A stretch of 64,000 nt of DNA from the NCBI GenBank assembly GCA_902167985.1, contig CABHNZ010000008.1, forward strand, positions 225,553 to 289,552, in the 5' to 3' direction. Shown here in pieces: positions 28,888 through 37,957 of this stretch; position 1 is the first letter of the stretch; each line of letters starts with the position of its first letter. The notes below the pieces were generated by a model. That model searched no databases, was not told where the DNA came from, and saw only the letters and a program-made list of their open reading frames with translations. This DNA is from Shinella sp. UYSO24 (GTDB lineage Bacteria > Pseudomonadota > Alphaproteobacteria > Rhizobiales > Rhizobiaceae). A program made the translations under genes and the position numbers.

Positions 28888-29691
28888 ATGGCGATGGCAA
28901 CCCCATTCTTCTGGAACGAACTCAATACCCACGATTTTGCCGCGCTTTCCGCCGACACCACGATCGCCATCCTGCCGATCGCCTCCACCGAGCAGCATGG
29001 ACCGCATCTGCCGATCGCCACCGACGTCGCGATCGCCAACGGCATGCTTGCCGAGCTGCGCCGGCAGCGGCGGGACGATCTCGATATCCTCGTCCTGCCG
29101 ACGCAGGAGATCGGCAAGGCGAACGAGCATATCTATGGTCCCGGCACGCTTTCGCTCGGCGCCGAACTGCTCATCCAGGTGTGGACGGCGATCGGTGCGA
29201 AAGTGGCAGAAGCCGGGCTGCGCAAGATGGTGATCGTCAATTCCCATGGCGGCAATGTCGATATCATGAGCATCGTCGCGCGGGAACTTCGCGTACGCCA
29301 CCAGATGGCGGTACTCTCCACGCAATGGGGGCGGTTCGGCAATCCTGCCGGCATGATCAGCGAGCATGAGATGAAATTCGGCATTCATGGCGGTGAGGTC
29401 GAAACCTCGCTCATGCTGCATTTCCGCCCGGACCTCGTGCATATGGAAAAGGCGCAGAACTTCATCTCCAAGGCCGAGTGGATGCGTGAACAGTCACGAT
29501 ATATCCAGCCGCTGCCGCCGCATTCGCTCGCATGGATCGCCCATGACCTTAATCCGGCAGGCGTGGTCGGCGATGCTTCGCTCGGCACCGCCGCAAAGGG
29601 CGAAGCCATCTGCCGCCATCAGGTCGAAGGCTTCGTCAATATGCTCTACGACCTGAAGGCCTATCCGCTCGCCAATCTCTATTCGAAATAG
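28888..29691 (+). CDS. Creatininase-family amidohydrolase
   Basis: 267 residues, the family length. Metal-binding motifs are present: Glu and His in ASTEQHGPHLP, Asp in IATDVAIA, His in VNSHGGNVDI, and Glu in GIHGGEVETSLML. The family includes creatinine amidohydrolase, ArfB/MftE-type formamidases and other cyclic-amide or amide hydrolases, so the substrate is not fixed by sequence. The start could be 28888 or 28894; AAAGGA suits the second better. It shares a promoter element with the NMT1 importer operon, which implies a common pathway. Converges with the LysR gene (9-base gap). Confidence 0.9.
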   Translation: MAMATPFFWNELNTHDFAALSADTTIAILPIASTEQHGPHLPIATDVAIANGMLAELRRQRRDDLDILVLPTQEIGKANEHIYGPGTLSLGAELLIQVWTAIGAKVAEAGLRKMVIVNSHGGNVDIMSIVARELRVRHQMAVLSTQWGRFGNPAGMISEHEMKFGIHGGEVETSLMLHFRPDLVHMEKAQNFISKAEWMREQSRYIQPLPPHSLAWIAHDLNPAGVVGDASLGTAAKGEAICRHQVEGFVNMLYDLKAYPLANLYSK

Positions 29692-29700
29692 GTGCGTGCT

Positions 29701-30651
29701 TCAGGCTGACGGCAGCGGGGCCGCTGCGATATGGCCCTTCTCCTGCAATTCCGTCACCAGCGCCTCGAGTTCCGCAAGCAGGAACTCGACGAACAGGCTG
29801 GTCGCGGCATCCAGCGGCGCGCGCGAGCGGGCGAACAGTTTCATCGGCTGATGCCGGGCATGCGGCTCGGCAATCGGACGAAAGACCAGCTCGCCGGCAC
29901 GGCATTCCGTCACCACGTCGAGCGGATTGAGCAGGGTTAGTCCCGCGCCGCATTTCACCAGTTTCTTCAGCATTTCGGACGCGTTGCTCTCCAGTACGGG
30001 CTCGACCGAGACGTCGAGCCGCGCCAGCGCAAGGTTGATCACGTCGCGCAAACTTGTGCCCTGCTGCGCCAAAAGGAGGCGTTCCTGCACCACATCCGCG
30101 AGGCTGATCGGGCCTTCGCCGATCAGCCTGTGGCCGGGCGGCAGGACGACGCCGATCGGGATGTCGAAATTCCCCAAAGATCGGATGCCGGGCGTTGCCG
30201 GAATGTTGAAACCGAGGCCGATATCCACATCCCCCGACAGAACCGGATTGACGGTCGTGGTGCCCGCATCATTGCGCATCTGCAGATAGACGCGCGGATG
30301 GCTCGCCTGAAAGCGCGTGACGATTTCCGCAAGCGGTCCTGATGCGAGGCCGACCGTCGTGACCAGACGCACCTTGCCCGCCTGCTGCATCTTCAGGCTA
30401 CGGATCCGCGCCTCCAGCCGGTCGTAATTCTTCAAAACTTCCCGGATGTGCTCAATGCAGAGTTCTCCGGCTGCGGTCAGCCGCAGGCCGCGCGGAAGGC
30501 GCTCGAAAAGCGGTGCGCCGATCTCCTCTTCCAGGGCAAGGATCTGCCGATTAATCGCCGAGGAGGCGACATTCAGCCTTGCAGCGGCCTTTCGGATGGA
30601 GCCGGACCGGGCGATTTCATTGATATATTGCAGCTTCCTCGAATGCAGCAT
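29701..30651 (-). CDS. LysR-family transcriptional regulator
   Basis: 316 residues. N-terminal helix-turn-helix (LQYINEIARSGSIRKAAARLNVASSAINRQILALEEEIG), linker helix, and a full LysR substrate domain from about residue 92. It sits between the creatininase gene and the NMT1 operon and is divergent from the latter. The intergenic region has a LysR-type T-N11-A palindrome (30712-30728). It probably activates both flanking units in response to the imported substrate (inference). Confidence 0.93.
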   Translation of the reverse strand: MLHSRKLQYINEIARSGSIRKAAARLNVASSAINRQILALEEEIGAPLFERLPRGLRLTAAGELCIEHIREVLKNYDRLEARIRSLKMQQAGKVRLVTTVGLASGPLAEIVTRFQASHPRVYLQMRNDAGTTTVNPVLSGDVDIGLGFNIPATPGIRSLGNFDIPIGVVLPPGHRLIGEGPISLADVVQERLLLAQQGTSLRDVINLALARLDVSVEPVLESNASEMLKKLVKCGAGLTLLNPLDVVTECRAGELVFRPIAEPHARHQPMKLFARSRAPLDAATSLFVEFLLAELEALVTELQEKGHIAAAPLPSA

Positions 30652-30711
30652 TCGTCCCTCGTTGCATCTGTTTTAAGCGCATCGCCCAAATTAGAAACAG
30701 GTCGTTTGCGA

Positions 30712-30754
30712 GATGCCAAAAAGGCATCGTTGCGCACGAATTTTGATGCTTTTC
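30712..30754 (+). promoter_or_regulatory. LysR-type operator and shared two-part element upstream of the NMT1 operon
   Basis: GATGCC-AAAAA-GGCATC (30712-30728) is a perfect inverted repeat containing T-N11-A, the classical LysR contact. Its right part begins the element CAAAAAGGCA-N18-GATGCTTTTC (30717-30754), found with identical spacing upstream of the creatininase gene at 28801-28838. Confidence 0.75.
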
Positions 30755-30833
30755 AAACAGCAACACAACGGCTCAGATGAAAGAAAGGGAGCGCTATCAA
30801 GGACGCCCCCGCGCATCAAAGGGAACAGCTAAT

Positions 30834-31850
30834 ATGTCCAGTACATTGAAGAAAATGGCCTTTACGGCGCTTCTTGGCCTCGGAACGGCACTTGCGACAA
30901 CGGTTCCCGGCTATGCGCTGGACAAGGTGAGCTACGGCACCAACTGGCTGGCCCAGGCGGAACATGGCGGCTTCTATCAGGCTGTGGCGGACGGTACCTA
31001 TGCCAAGTACGGCCTTGACGTGACCATCGTGCAGGGCGGACCGAATGCCGCCAACAGCGCGCTTCTGATCGCCGGCAAGATCGATTTTTACATGGGCGGC
31101 TCGCAGTCGGAGATCAGCGCCGTCGAGCAGGGCATTCCCTTGGTCGACGTGGCGGCTATCTTTCAGAAAGATCCGCAGGTCCTGATCGCGCACCCGGATG
31201 TCGGCGTCGAGAAATTCGACGATCTGGCGAAGCTGAAAAGCCTGTTCCTCAGCAAGGACGGTTATCTCACCTATTTCGAATGGATGAAGGCCAATTACAA
31301 GGGTTTCAAGGACGAGCAGTACAAGCCGTACAACTTCAATCCGGGTCCCTTCATCACCGACAAGCAATCCGCGCAGCAGGGCTACCTGACGTCCGAACCC
31401 TACGAGATCCAGAAGCAGACAGGCTGGGGGCCGAAGGTCTTCCTGCTGGCAGACAACGGATACAGCCCCTATTCGACCACGATCACCACCACACAGGCGA
31501 TGATCGACAAGAAGTCGGATGTGGTGCAGCGCTTCGTCAATGCCTCCATCGAGGGCTGGTACAATTATCTTTACGGCGACAACACCAAGGCCAACGAACT
31601 GATCAAGAAGGACAATCCGGAGATGACCGATGGTCAGATCCAGTATTCCATCGCCAAGATGAAGGAATACGGGATCGTCGAGTCCGGCGATGCGCTGGAC
31701 AAGGGCATCGGCTGCATCACGGACGCGCATTACAAGAAATTCTTCGACGAGATGGTCGCCATCAAGGTGTTCAAGCCCGATACCGATTACACCAAGGCCT
31801 TCACCACCAAATATGTCTGCAAGAGCGTTGGAATGACGTTGAAGAAGTAA
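30834..31850 (+). CDS. NMT1/THI5-type ABC transporter binding protein
   Basis: 338 residues. The signal peptide ends near TVPGYA, and the mature start LDKVSYGTNWLAQAEHGGFYQAVADG is typical of NMT1-like proteins, which bind pyrimidine precursors such as formylaminopyrimidine, nitrate, taurine or related small nitrogen compounds. The start at 30834 is preceded by AAAGGGAAC, and the longer upstream frame lacks a ribosome site. First gene of a six-gene operon. The cytosine-deaminase-like enzyme encoded downstream supports a nitrogenous ring ligand (inference). Confidence 0.92.
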   Translation: MSSTLKKMAFTALLGLGTALATTVPGYALDKVSYGTNWLAQAEHGGFYQAVADGTYAKYGLDVTIVQGGPNAANSALLIAGKIDFYMGGSQSEISAVEQGIPLVDVAAIFQKDPQVLIAHPDVGVEKFDDLAKLKSLFLSKDGYLTYFEWMKANYKGFKDEQYKPYNFNPGPFITDKQSAQQGYLTSEPYEIQKQTGWGPKVFLLADNGYSPYSTTITTTQAMIDKKSDVVQRFVNASIEGWYNYLYGDNTKANELIKKDNPEMTDGQIQYSIAKMKEYGIVESGDALDKGIGCITDAHYKKFFDEMVAIKVFKPDTDYTKAFTTKYVCKSVGMTLKK

Positions 31851-31961
31851 GCGGGGTCACGGCCTTGCGAACTTGATGGCATGCGGGGTGGCGGAAAGCC
31901 CGATGCCCACGTCCCCCCGACGCCCAAGCCATTCTCAAACAGAGAGAAACATACGAGCCTC

Positions 31962-32787
31962 ATGACAGGATTGCAGGCATCGATGCACCAGCAACTGAAA
32001 CCCGAAAGCGGCCGCTCGTCGCCATGGAGCAGGTCTCCAAGGTGTTTTCCAGCGGCACGGTTGCGCTTTCGGGCATGTCGCTGACGGTCACAAGCGGCGA
32101 GTTCATCAGCCTGCTCGGGCCCTCCGGCTGCGGCAAATCCACCGCGCTCAGGATCATCGCCGGGCTCGGCGGCGTGTCTTCGGGCAGGATCGACTGGCCG
32201 AGTTCCCGCATCAATTCCAAGGGCCTGCCGGATGGAGACATCAGTTTCGTCTTCCAGGAACCTACGCTGATGCCGTGGAAGACCGTGTTCGATAATGTCC
32301 ATCTGCCGTTGAAGCTACGCGGGATCTCGAAATCGGCCGCGCGTGAGCAGATCATGGCGCTTCTGGCCACGGTCGGGTTGCAGGATTTTGCCGCAGCCTA
32401 TCCGCGCGAATTGTCGGGCGGGATGAAAATGCGCGTGTCGATCGCGCGCGCTCTCGTGACGAAACCGAAACTGCTGCTGATGGACGAGCCATTTGCCGCA
32501 TTGGACGAGATTACCCGGCAGAAGCTGAATGACGACGTGCTGCAACTCTGGAAGGAGACGGGCATTACGGTGATTTTCGTCACCCATTCGGTGTTCGAAT
32601 CCGCCTATCTCTCCAACCGGATCGTCGTCATGAGGCCCGGCCGGGGCGTGTCCATGCCGATCTTCCGCTGCTGACGAGCCTCGATCGCGATGCCCATTAC
32701 CGCACATCGGAAGAGTACCGGCAGGCTTGCGAGACGGTCTCGCATTCGCTGATCGGCGCGATCAATGCCGGCAAGGAGGCTCCATGA
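31962..32787 (+). pseudogene. ABC transporter ATPase of the NMT1-type importer, frame broken
   Basis: About 275 residues of the nitrate/taurine/ThiZ type. Walker A GPSGCGKST, Q-loop VFQEPTLMPW, signature LSGGMKMR, Walker B LLLMDEPFAALD and the switch VTHSVFESAYLS are intact. Two frame changes flank the core. One is near 32005, after the N-terminal MTGLQASMHQQLKP. The other is near 32645, after RIVVMRPGR, with the tail continuing YRTSEEYRQACETVSHSL. Both fit one missing base. The stop overlaps the permease start at 32784. Confidence 0.85.
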
Positions 32788-33664
32788 GCACCGATGCAAT
32801 CGACACACCGGTCTCCCCTTCCCCGGCCTCCTCCTCCCCGGCCTCCCCCTCCCTCCCCCGCGGACGCCTGAGCGCCAAACATCGAGACCTTGCCCTGCGG
32901 ATCATCGTACCCTTCCTGACCGTGGCGATGCTGATCGCTGCCTGGTGGCTTTATGTGGTGCTCTCGGGCGTGCCGCCTTACATCCTGCCGAGCCCCGCAG
33001 CCGTCGCGGCGCCTTCATCAAGGACTGGGGAACACTCGCTCCTGCCCTATGGGTGACGACCAAGATCACCTTCATCTCTCTGGCGCTGGCGCTGATCGGC
33101 GGCGTCGGCTTTGCCGTGTTTCTGGTCCAGTCGCGCTGGATAGATATCGCCTTCTATCCGCTGGCCGTGATCCTTCAGGTGACGCCGATCGTGGCAATAT
33201 CACCGCTGATCCTGATCTATGCCCCTTCGACGCAGGTCGCCCTGCTGATCTGTGCCTTTCTGGTCGCCTTCTTCCCCATCCTTTCCAACATGGTTCAGGG
33301 CTTGAAGAGCGTCGATCACAACCTCATCAACCTCTTCGAACTCTACGGCGCTTCGCGCTGGCAGACGCTGCTCTATCTGAAGCTGCCGGCCGCCCAGCCC
33401 TATTTCATGACAGGCCTGCGGATTGGCGGCGGCCTTGCGCTGATTGCCGCCGTGGTTGCGGAATTTGCGGCAGGCTCGGCGGGTGCCGGCTCCGGTCTGG
33501 CTTTCCGTCTTCTGGAAGCGCAGTACCGGATGAACATCCCGCGCCTCTTTGCCGCGCTGCTGATGCTCTCCCTGCTCGGCGTGGCGATTTTCGCCCTTAC
33601 CTCTTTCATCTCCTGGCTCAGCCTGCATCGCTGGCATGAGAGCAGCCTGAAGCGGGAAAACTGA
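32784..33664 (+). pseudogene. ABC transporter permease of the NMT1-type importer, frame broken
   Basis: About 293 residues. The N-terminus has a Pro/Ser-rich stretch (PSPASSSPASPSLPRGR) encoded by a C-rich tract, then a first membrane segment (PFLTVAMLIAAWWLYVVL) and PPYILPSPAAVA. The frame changes near 33010 (one base missing in a GGC repeat) and continues FIKDWGTLAPALWVTTKITF. The EAA loop is NLFELYGASRWQTLLYLKLP. Its stop overlaps the start of the deaminase-like gene. Confidence 0.86.
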
Positions 33665-34977
33665 TGATCTTCTCTTCCGCATCCATTCCCGAGGCCCGGC
33701 GCTTCGCGCTCACCAATGCAACCCTGCCCTCGGTTACGGTCGAAGGCTTTGAGGCGGATGATCACGAAGGGCTGGTACGGGCTGATCTCGTGATCGAGGA
33801 CGGTCTGGTCGGCGCCATCCTGCCGGCCGGCACCGCCCCAGCGGACCTGCCAAGGGTCGATCTGCGCGACGGGATGGTCTGGCCCTGTTTCGCCGATATT
33901 CATACCCATCTCGACAAGGGCCATATCTGGGCGCGCAACGACAATCCCGACGGCACATTCATGGGCGCGCTGACGGCCGTCGGCATTGACCGGCTGGCTC
34001 ACTGGAATGCCCGCGACGTTCGCCAGCGAATGGAATTTTCGCTGCGCTCTGCCTATGCTCACGGCACGAGCCTGATCCGCACCCATCTGGACTCGGCCGC
34101 CCCGCAGCATCGCATCTCCTTCGAGGTTTTTGCCGAACTGCGTGACACATGGAAGGACCGGATCGCCCTTCAGGCGGTGGCCCTCTTCCCGCTCGACGAC
34201 ATGGCCGACACGGCTTATTTTTCCGATCTCACCCATATTGTCCGCGAAACCGGCGCGATCCTCGGCGGCTTTCCTCGCGTGGGGCCCGGACTGGACGGTC
34301 AGCTCGATACCCTGCTGCGGACCGCAGCCGATAACGGCTTCGATGTCGACCTCCATGTCGATGAGACGGACGATCCGGGTGCCGAGGCACTGAAGGCAAT
34401 CGCGGCGGCCGTGTTGCGAAACGGCTTTGCCGGCAAGGTCACGGCAGGCCATTGCTGCTCGCTGGCGCGGCAGGACGAGGATACGGCAAAACGAACGGTG
34501 GAACTGGTCGCCAAGGCCGGCCTTTCGGTGATTTCGCTACCCATGTGCAACATGTATCTGCAGGATCGCTATCCCGGCCGGACACCGCGCTGGCGCGGGG
34601 TGACGCTGTTCAAGGAACTGGCCGCGGCTGGCGTCGCCACCGCCGTCGCCTCCGACAACACGCGCGATCCCTTCTATGCCTATGGCGATCTCGATCCCGT
34701 CGAAGTGTTCCGCGAGGCGGTACGCATCCTGCATCTCGACCATCCGCTCGACACCGCGGCACGGGTCGTCACCACCTCGCCGGCCGCCATTGCCGGCAGG
34801 CCCGACCTTGGCCGCATCGCCGCCGGTGAGCCCGCCGATCTCGTTCTCTTCAGCGCCCGGCGATGGAGCGAATTCCTCTCCCGCCCGCAGGCCGACCGCG
34901 TGGTGTTGCGCCGCGGCAAGGCGATAGACCGCAGCCTGCCCGATTACCGTGAACTCGATAGCCTCGATGGAGCCTGA
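33664..34977 (+). CDS. Cytosine-deaminase-like amidohydrolase
   Basis: 437 residues of the CodA-like amidohydrolase group. Metal and catalytic motifs align with CodA: HTHLDKGH (HxH), THLDSAAP, DLHVDETDD (His and catalytic Glu), AGHCCSLA (His), and SDNTRDPFYAYGD (Asp). CodA-like enzymes deaminate cytosine, isocytosine and, in some species, creatinine; the substrate here is unassigned. Its GTG/ATG start overlaps the permease stop, and the FAD enzyme follows at once, so the imported ring compound is probably deaminated and then oxidised. Confidence 0.9.
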   Translation: MIFSSASIPEARRFALTNATLPSVTVEGFEADDHEGLVRADLVIEDGLVGAILPAGTAPADLPRVDLRDGMVWPCFADIHTHLDKGHIWARNDNPDGTFMGALTAVGIDRLAHWNARDVRQRMEFSLRSAYAHGTSLIRTHLDSAAPQHRISFEVFAELRDTWKDRIALQAVALFPLDDMADTAYFSDLTHIVRETGAILGGFPRVGPGLDGQLDTLLRTAADNGFDVDLHVDETDDPGAEALKAIAAAVLRNGFAGKVTAGHCCSLARQDEDTAKRTVELVAKAGLSVISLPMCNMYLQDRYPGRTPRWRGVTLFKELAAAGVATAVASDNTRDPFYAYGDLDPVEVFREAVRILHLDHPLDTAARVVTTSPAAIAGRPDLGRIAAGEPADLVLFSARRWSEFLSRPQADRVVLRRGKAIDRSLPDYRELDSLDGA

Positions 34978-34978
34978 C

Positions 34979-36387
34979 ATGCCCGATTACCAGAAGATCA
35001 AACAGGAACTCGAAGGCATTGCGGTCGAGGACAATCCGGCCCTGGTGCGGCAGAAGAGCCGCGACTTCTACTGGTATTCGCCGATCCTGAAGGCGCAGCT
35101 CGATGGCGTGACCGCCGATCTGGTGGTGACGCCCAAGAATGAAGCCGAGGTGATACAAACGCTGAAGGTCGCCTTTGCGCATGGCGTTCCGGTGACGCCG
35201 CGCGGTGCCGGCACCGGCAATTACGGGCAGGCCATGCCGCTATCAGGCGGCATCGTGCTGAACCTTGCGGCGATGGACCAGATCAAGGAAATCCATCCGG
35301 GCCGGGTGATCTGCGAGCCGGGCATCGTCATTGCCCAGCTCGACAAGCAGACGAAGGCGCATTCCGGCCAGGAATTGCGTTTTCATCCCTCGACGGCGCA
35401 GACGGCAACAATCGGCGGTTTCATTGCCGGCGGTTCCGGCGGCGTCGGATCGATCACCTGGGGCGGGCTGAGGGATATCGGCAACATCATCCGGCTGCGC
35501 GTCGTGACCATGGAGGCCGAGCCGAGGGTGCTGGATCTCACCGGCTGGGATCTGCAGAAAGTCAGCCATGCCTATGGCACCAACGGCATCATCACCGAAG
35601 TCGAAATGCCGCTGGCGCCTGCCTATGACTGGGTGGACGTGCTTGTCGGCTACGACGCCTTCATGGACAGCGTGCGCTATGCCGACGCTTTGGCGAAATG
35701 CAACGGTATTCTCGTCAAGGAAATCGCACCGATCGCCTCCCCCATTCCGCATCGCTATTTCACCCGCCACAAGCCCTATATCCGCGAGGGCCAGTCGGTC
35801 GTGGTCGTCATGGTCGCCCCGCATTCGATCGATGCGTTCAGCGCCTTTACCGCATCGCAGAAGGGCGAAATCCTGTTCCGATCCGACAAGGTGGAGAGCA
35901 TGAAGGGCATTCCGCATGGCTATGAACTGGCCTGGAACCACACGACGCTGCGCGCCCTCAAAGTCGATCCGGAATATACATACCTGCAGGCCAGTATCCC
36001 GGACCGGATCATGTGGAAAAGGTCGCCAAAATGGTCGAGATCTTCGGCGATGAAGTGCCCGGCCATCTGGAATTCATCCGGTTCAGCGGCCAGATCCAGT
36101 GCTCGGGCCTGCCGCTCGTCCGTTACACGACGGAGGAGAGGCTGGAGGAGATCATCAAGATCCATCAGGATCACGGCTGCCCGATCTTCAACCCGCACCG
36201 CTATACGCTTGAAGAAGGCGGCATGAAGCAGACGGACAAGGTGCAGCTTGCCTTCAAGCACGAGACGGACCCGAAGGGCCTGCTCAATCCCGGCAAGATG
36301 ATCGCCTGGGAAAATCCGAATTTCGATTTTTCCGCCGGCCAGAACTATCTGTTTCCCGGCCTTGCCTCGGTCATGGAGGACGCATGA
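34979..36387 (+). pseudogene. FAD-binding dehydrogenase (GlcD/PCMH type), frame broken
   Basis: About 470 residues. The PCMH-type FAD domain has PVTPRGAGTGNYGQA, then GRVICEPGIVIAQLD, HPSTAQTATIGGFIAGGSGG and YGTNGIITEVEMPL. The C-terminal cap domain follows. The frame changes near 36009 (IPDR then HVEKVAKMVEIFGDE), fitting one missing base, and the last 120 residues end with DPKGLLNPGKMI, the usual GlcD-like ending. The start at 34979 lies one base after the deaminase-like stop. It oxidises a hydroxy-acid or C-N substrate; acceptor unknown. Confidence 0.86.
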
Positions 36388-36965
36388 GGGTTCTTGTGCT
36401 CCACTCCCATCCGGTGGATGCCAGCTATGGCAAGGCGCTCTATCGGCAGACGCTGCAAGGTCTCGAGGCCGCAGGTCATGAGGTCGACAGTTGCGACCTT
36501 TACGCGGAGGATTTCGACCCAGTCCTCTCCCGCCATGACCGGCTCGTCTATCACGACTATCCGGAAAATACCGAGCTGGTGAAGGACCATGTCGAGAGGT
36601 TGAAGCGCGCCGAAGGTCTGGTCATCGTGACGCCGGTCTGGAATTTCGGCTTTCCGGCCATGCTGAAGGGCTATTTCGACCGGGTATGGCTGCCCGGCGT
36701 ATCCTTCGCGCTTGTGGACGGCAAGGTGGAATCACGGCTCAGGCATATCCGCAAGCTCGGCGCCGTGCTGACCTATGGAGCAACGCCATTTCGCGCCTTC
36801 GTCGCGGGAGATCCGCCGAAGAAGATCGTCAAGCGCGTCTTGCGCGCACAGATCAACCCGGTGCGCCCGGTGACATTCCTTGCCCATTACGACATGAACA
36901 ATTGCACCGAGCAATCGCGTGCGAAATTCCTCGGCAAGGTGAAGAACGCCATGGAGCGCTTCTAG
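36384..36965 (+). CDS. NAD(P)H:quinone oxidoreductase-like flavodoxin-fold protein
   Basis: 193 residues. The FMN-phosphate loop is HSHPVDASYGKAL, followed by VTPVWNFGFPAMLKGYFDRVWLPGVSF, the NQO/MdaB family motif. The start overlaps the FAD dehydrogenase stop (ATGA). It may recycle quinone or supply reduced flavin for the operon's oxidation step (inference). Last gene of the plus-strand run. The ridA-like gene converges from the other side with an 82-base gap and no clear terminator. Confidence 0.91.
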   Translation: MRVLVLHSHPVDASYGKALYRQTLQGLEAAGHEVDSCDLYAEDFDPVLSRHDRLVYHDYPENTELVKDHVERLKRAEGLVIVTPVWNFGFPAMLKGYFDRVWLPGVSFALVDGKVESRLRHIRKLGAVLTYGATPFRAFVAGDPPKKIVKRVLRAQINPVRPVTFLAHYDMNNCTEQSRAKFLGKVKNAMERF

Positions 36966-37047
36966 GGCACACCGATCTCCATGGGCAGGCGACCACGCCA
37001 GATCGCCTTTTCCCCCAAAGCGGTTCCTGTGGCCCGACCGGCAGACG

Positions 37048-37442
37048 TTACTGCGACATCACCCTTGCCGCCGTCACTTCCACTTCGACCAGAATTCCGG
37101 CCTGGTAAACCCACCGACGATAATCAGCGTCGAAACCGGTTTCGGATCCAGCGTATAACGGTCGCGCACGGCCATATAAGGAGCGAAATCTTCCCGCTTG
37201 GTGACAAAGCCGGAAATGCGGCTCACATCGGCAAAGCTCATGCCCGCCTCGTCGAGGATGGCGCCGATCGCCTTGAAACAAAGCTCTGCCTGTGCCGTGA
37301 CGCCATCTGGAACGCTGTCATCAAGGGCGATCCCGAGTTGCCCCGATGTCACCAGCAAGGAAGCACCGGCAGGGACCAGAAGGCCGTGATTGTAATTTCC
37401 AAAAGGCTTGCGGACGGAAGGCGGATTGAAAACACGCGTCAT
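37048..37442 (-). pseudogene. RidA/YjgF-family enamine-imine deaminase, C-terminus frame broken
   Basis: About 131 residues. The motifs NPPSVRKPFGNYNHGLLVPAG, LVTSGQLGIALD and FADVSRISGFVTKRED identify the family. The frame changes near 37098 inside GFTRPEF; the restored end LVEVEVTAARVMSQ is the family C-terminus, and one missing base explains it. ATG at 37442 is preferred, with AGAAGAG upstream, over a GTG at 37451. RidA proteins hydrolyse reactive enamines/imines made by PLP or flavin enzymes. A second RidA is encoded at 39193. Confidence 0.86.
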
Positions 37443-37957
37443 GAAAATCACTCTTCTACGACTGTCCGGCAGGCGTCATTTTGCGAAGAGCGTGCCTGCT
37501 CGATAAGCACACCATACTGCGACGGAGGGCGATGGCAATATGTCGATCGACGTGTTTGCCCCATTGTCGGCGTTTGCAAATAGTCGCGTTCATGCGGCCG
37601 AGGCCTTGTCTCGCCCGGCTTGCGGACTCCTGGGTGGTCACGCCGTCGGGGCGCGCGCGGCAATGGCTCAAACTATGGAGAAGCCAAGCGCCGACATAGG
37701 TGGCCGTCAATTTGGACAGGCGCGCATAGCGCGTCATTCCATTGTCGGCATTCAGTTGCCTGGCGGTGGTACGATGCGACACAATCCGACTTTGCCGGAC
37801 ACGGCGCGGGTGAAGAAAAACTAATCCGTATCGCGAGCGTAAGTTCGAGTTACGCGTCGTCGAGAATTCATAGATTGTGAACCCGGCCCGCAAAAGTCAC
37901 CATCGTGCGAAACTCGTCCCGCGATCTCTCAGACTTTACCGTTACGGTCCGATATTA
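37443..37957. other. Intergenic, no supported gene
   Basis: About 500 bases between divergent ridA-like and exporter genes. Several frames exist on both strands, but none has a recognisable domain or convincing ribosome site. The promoters for both genes should lie here. Confidence 0.5.

Noticed and set aside
30652..30833. TPP or guanidine riboswitch upstream of the NMT1-type operon
   Set aside because: No thi-box or guanidine-I core sequence could be found; the region is better explained by LysR sites.
31851..31961. Possible stem-loop between the NMT1 binding-protein and ATPase genes
   Set aside because: Pairing is imperfect (GGCAT/ATGCC with mismatches) and no T-run follows.
37456..37893. 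Frames on both strands between ridA and the exporter
   Set aside because: None has a ribosome site or recognisable domain.
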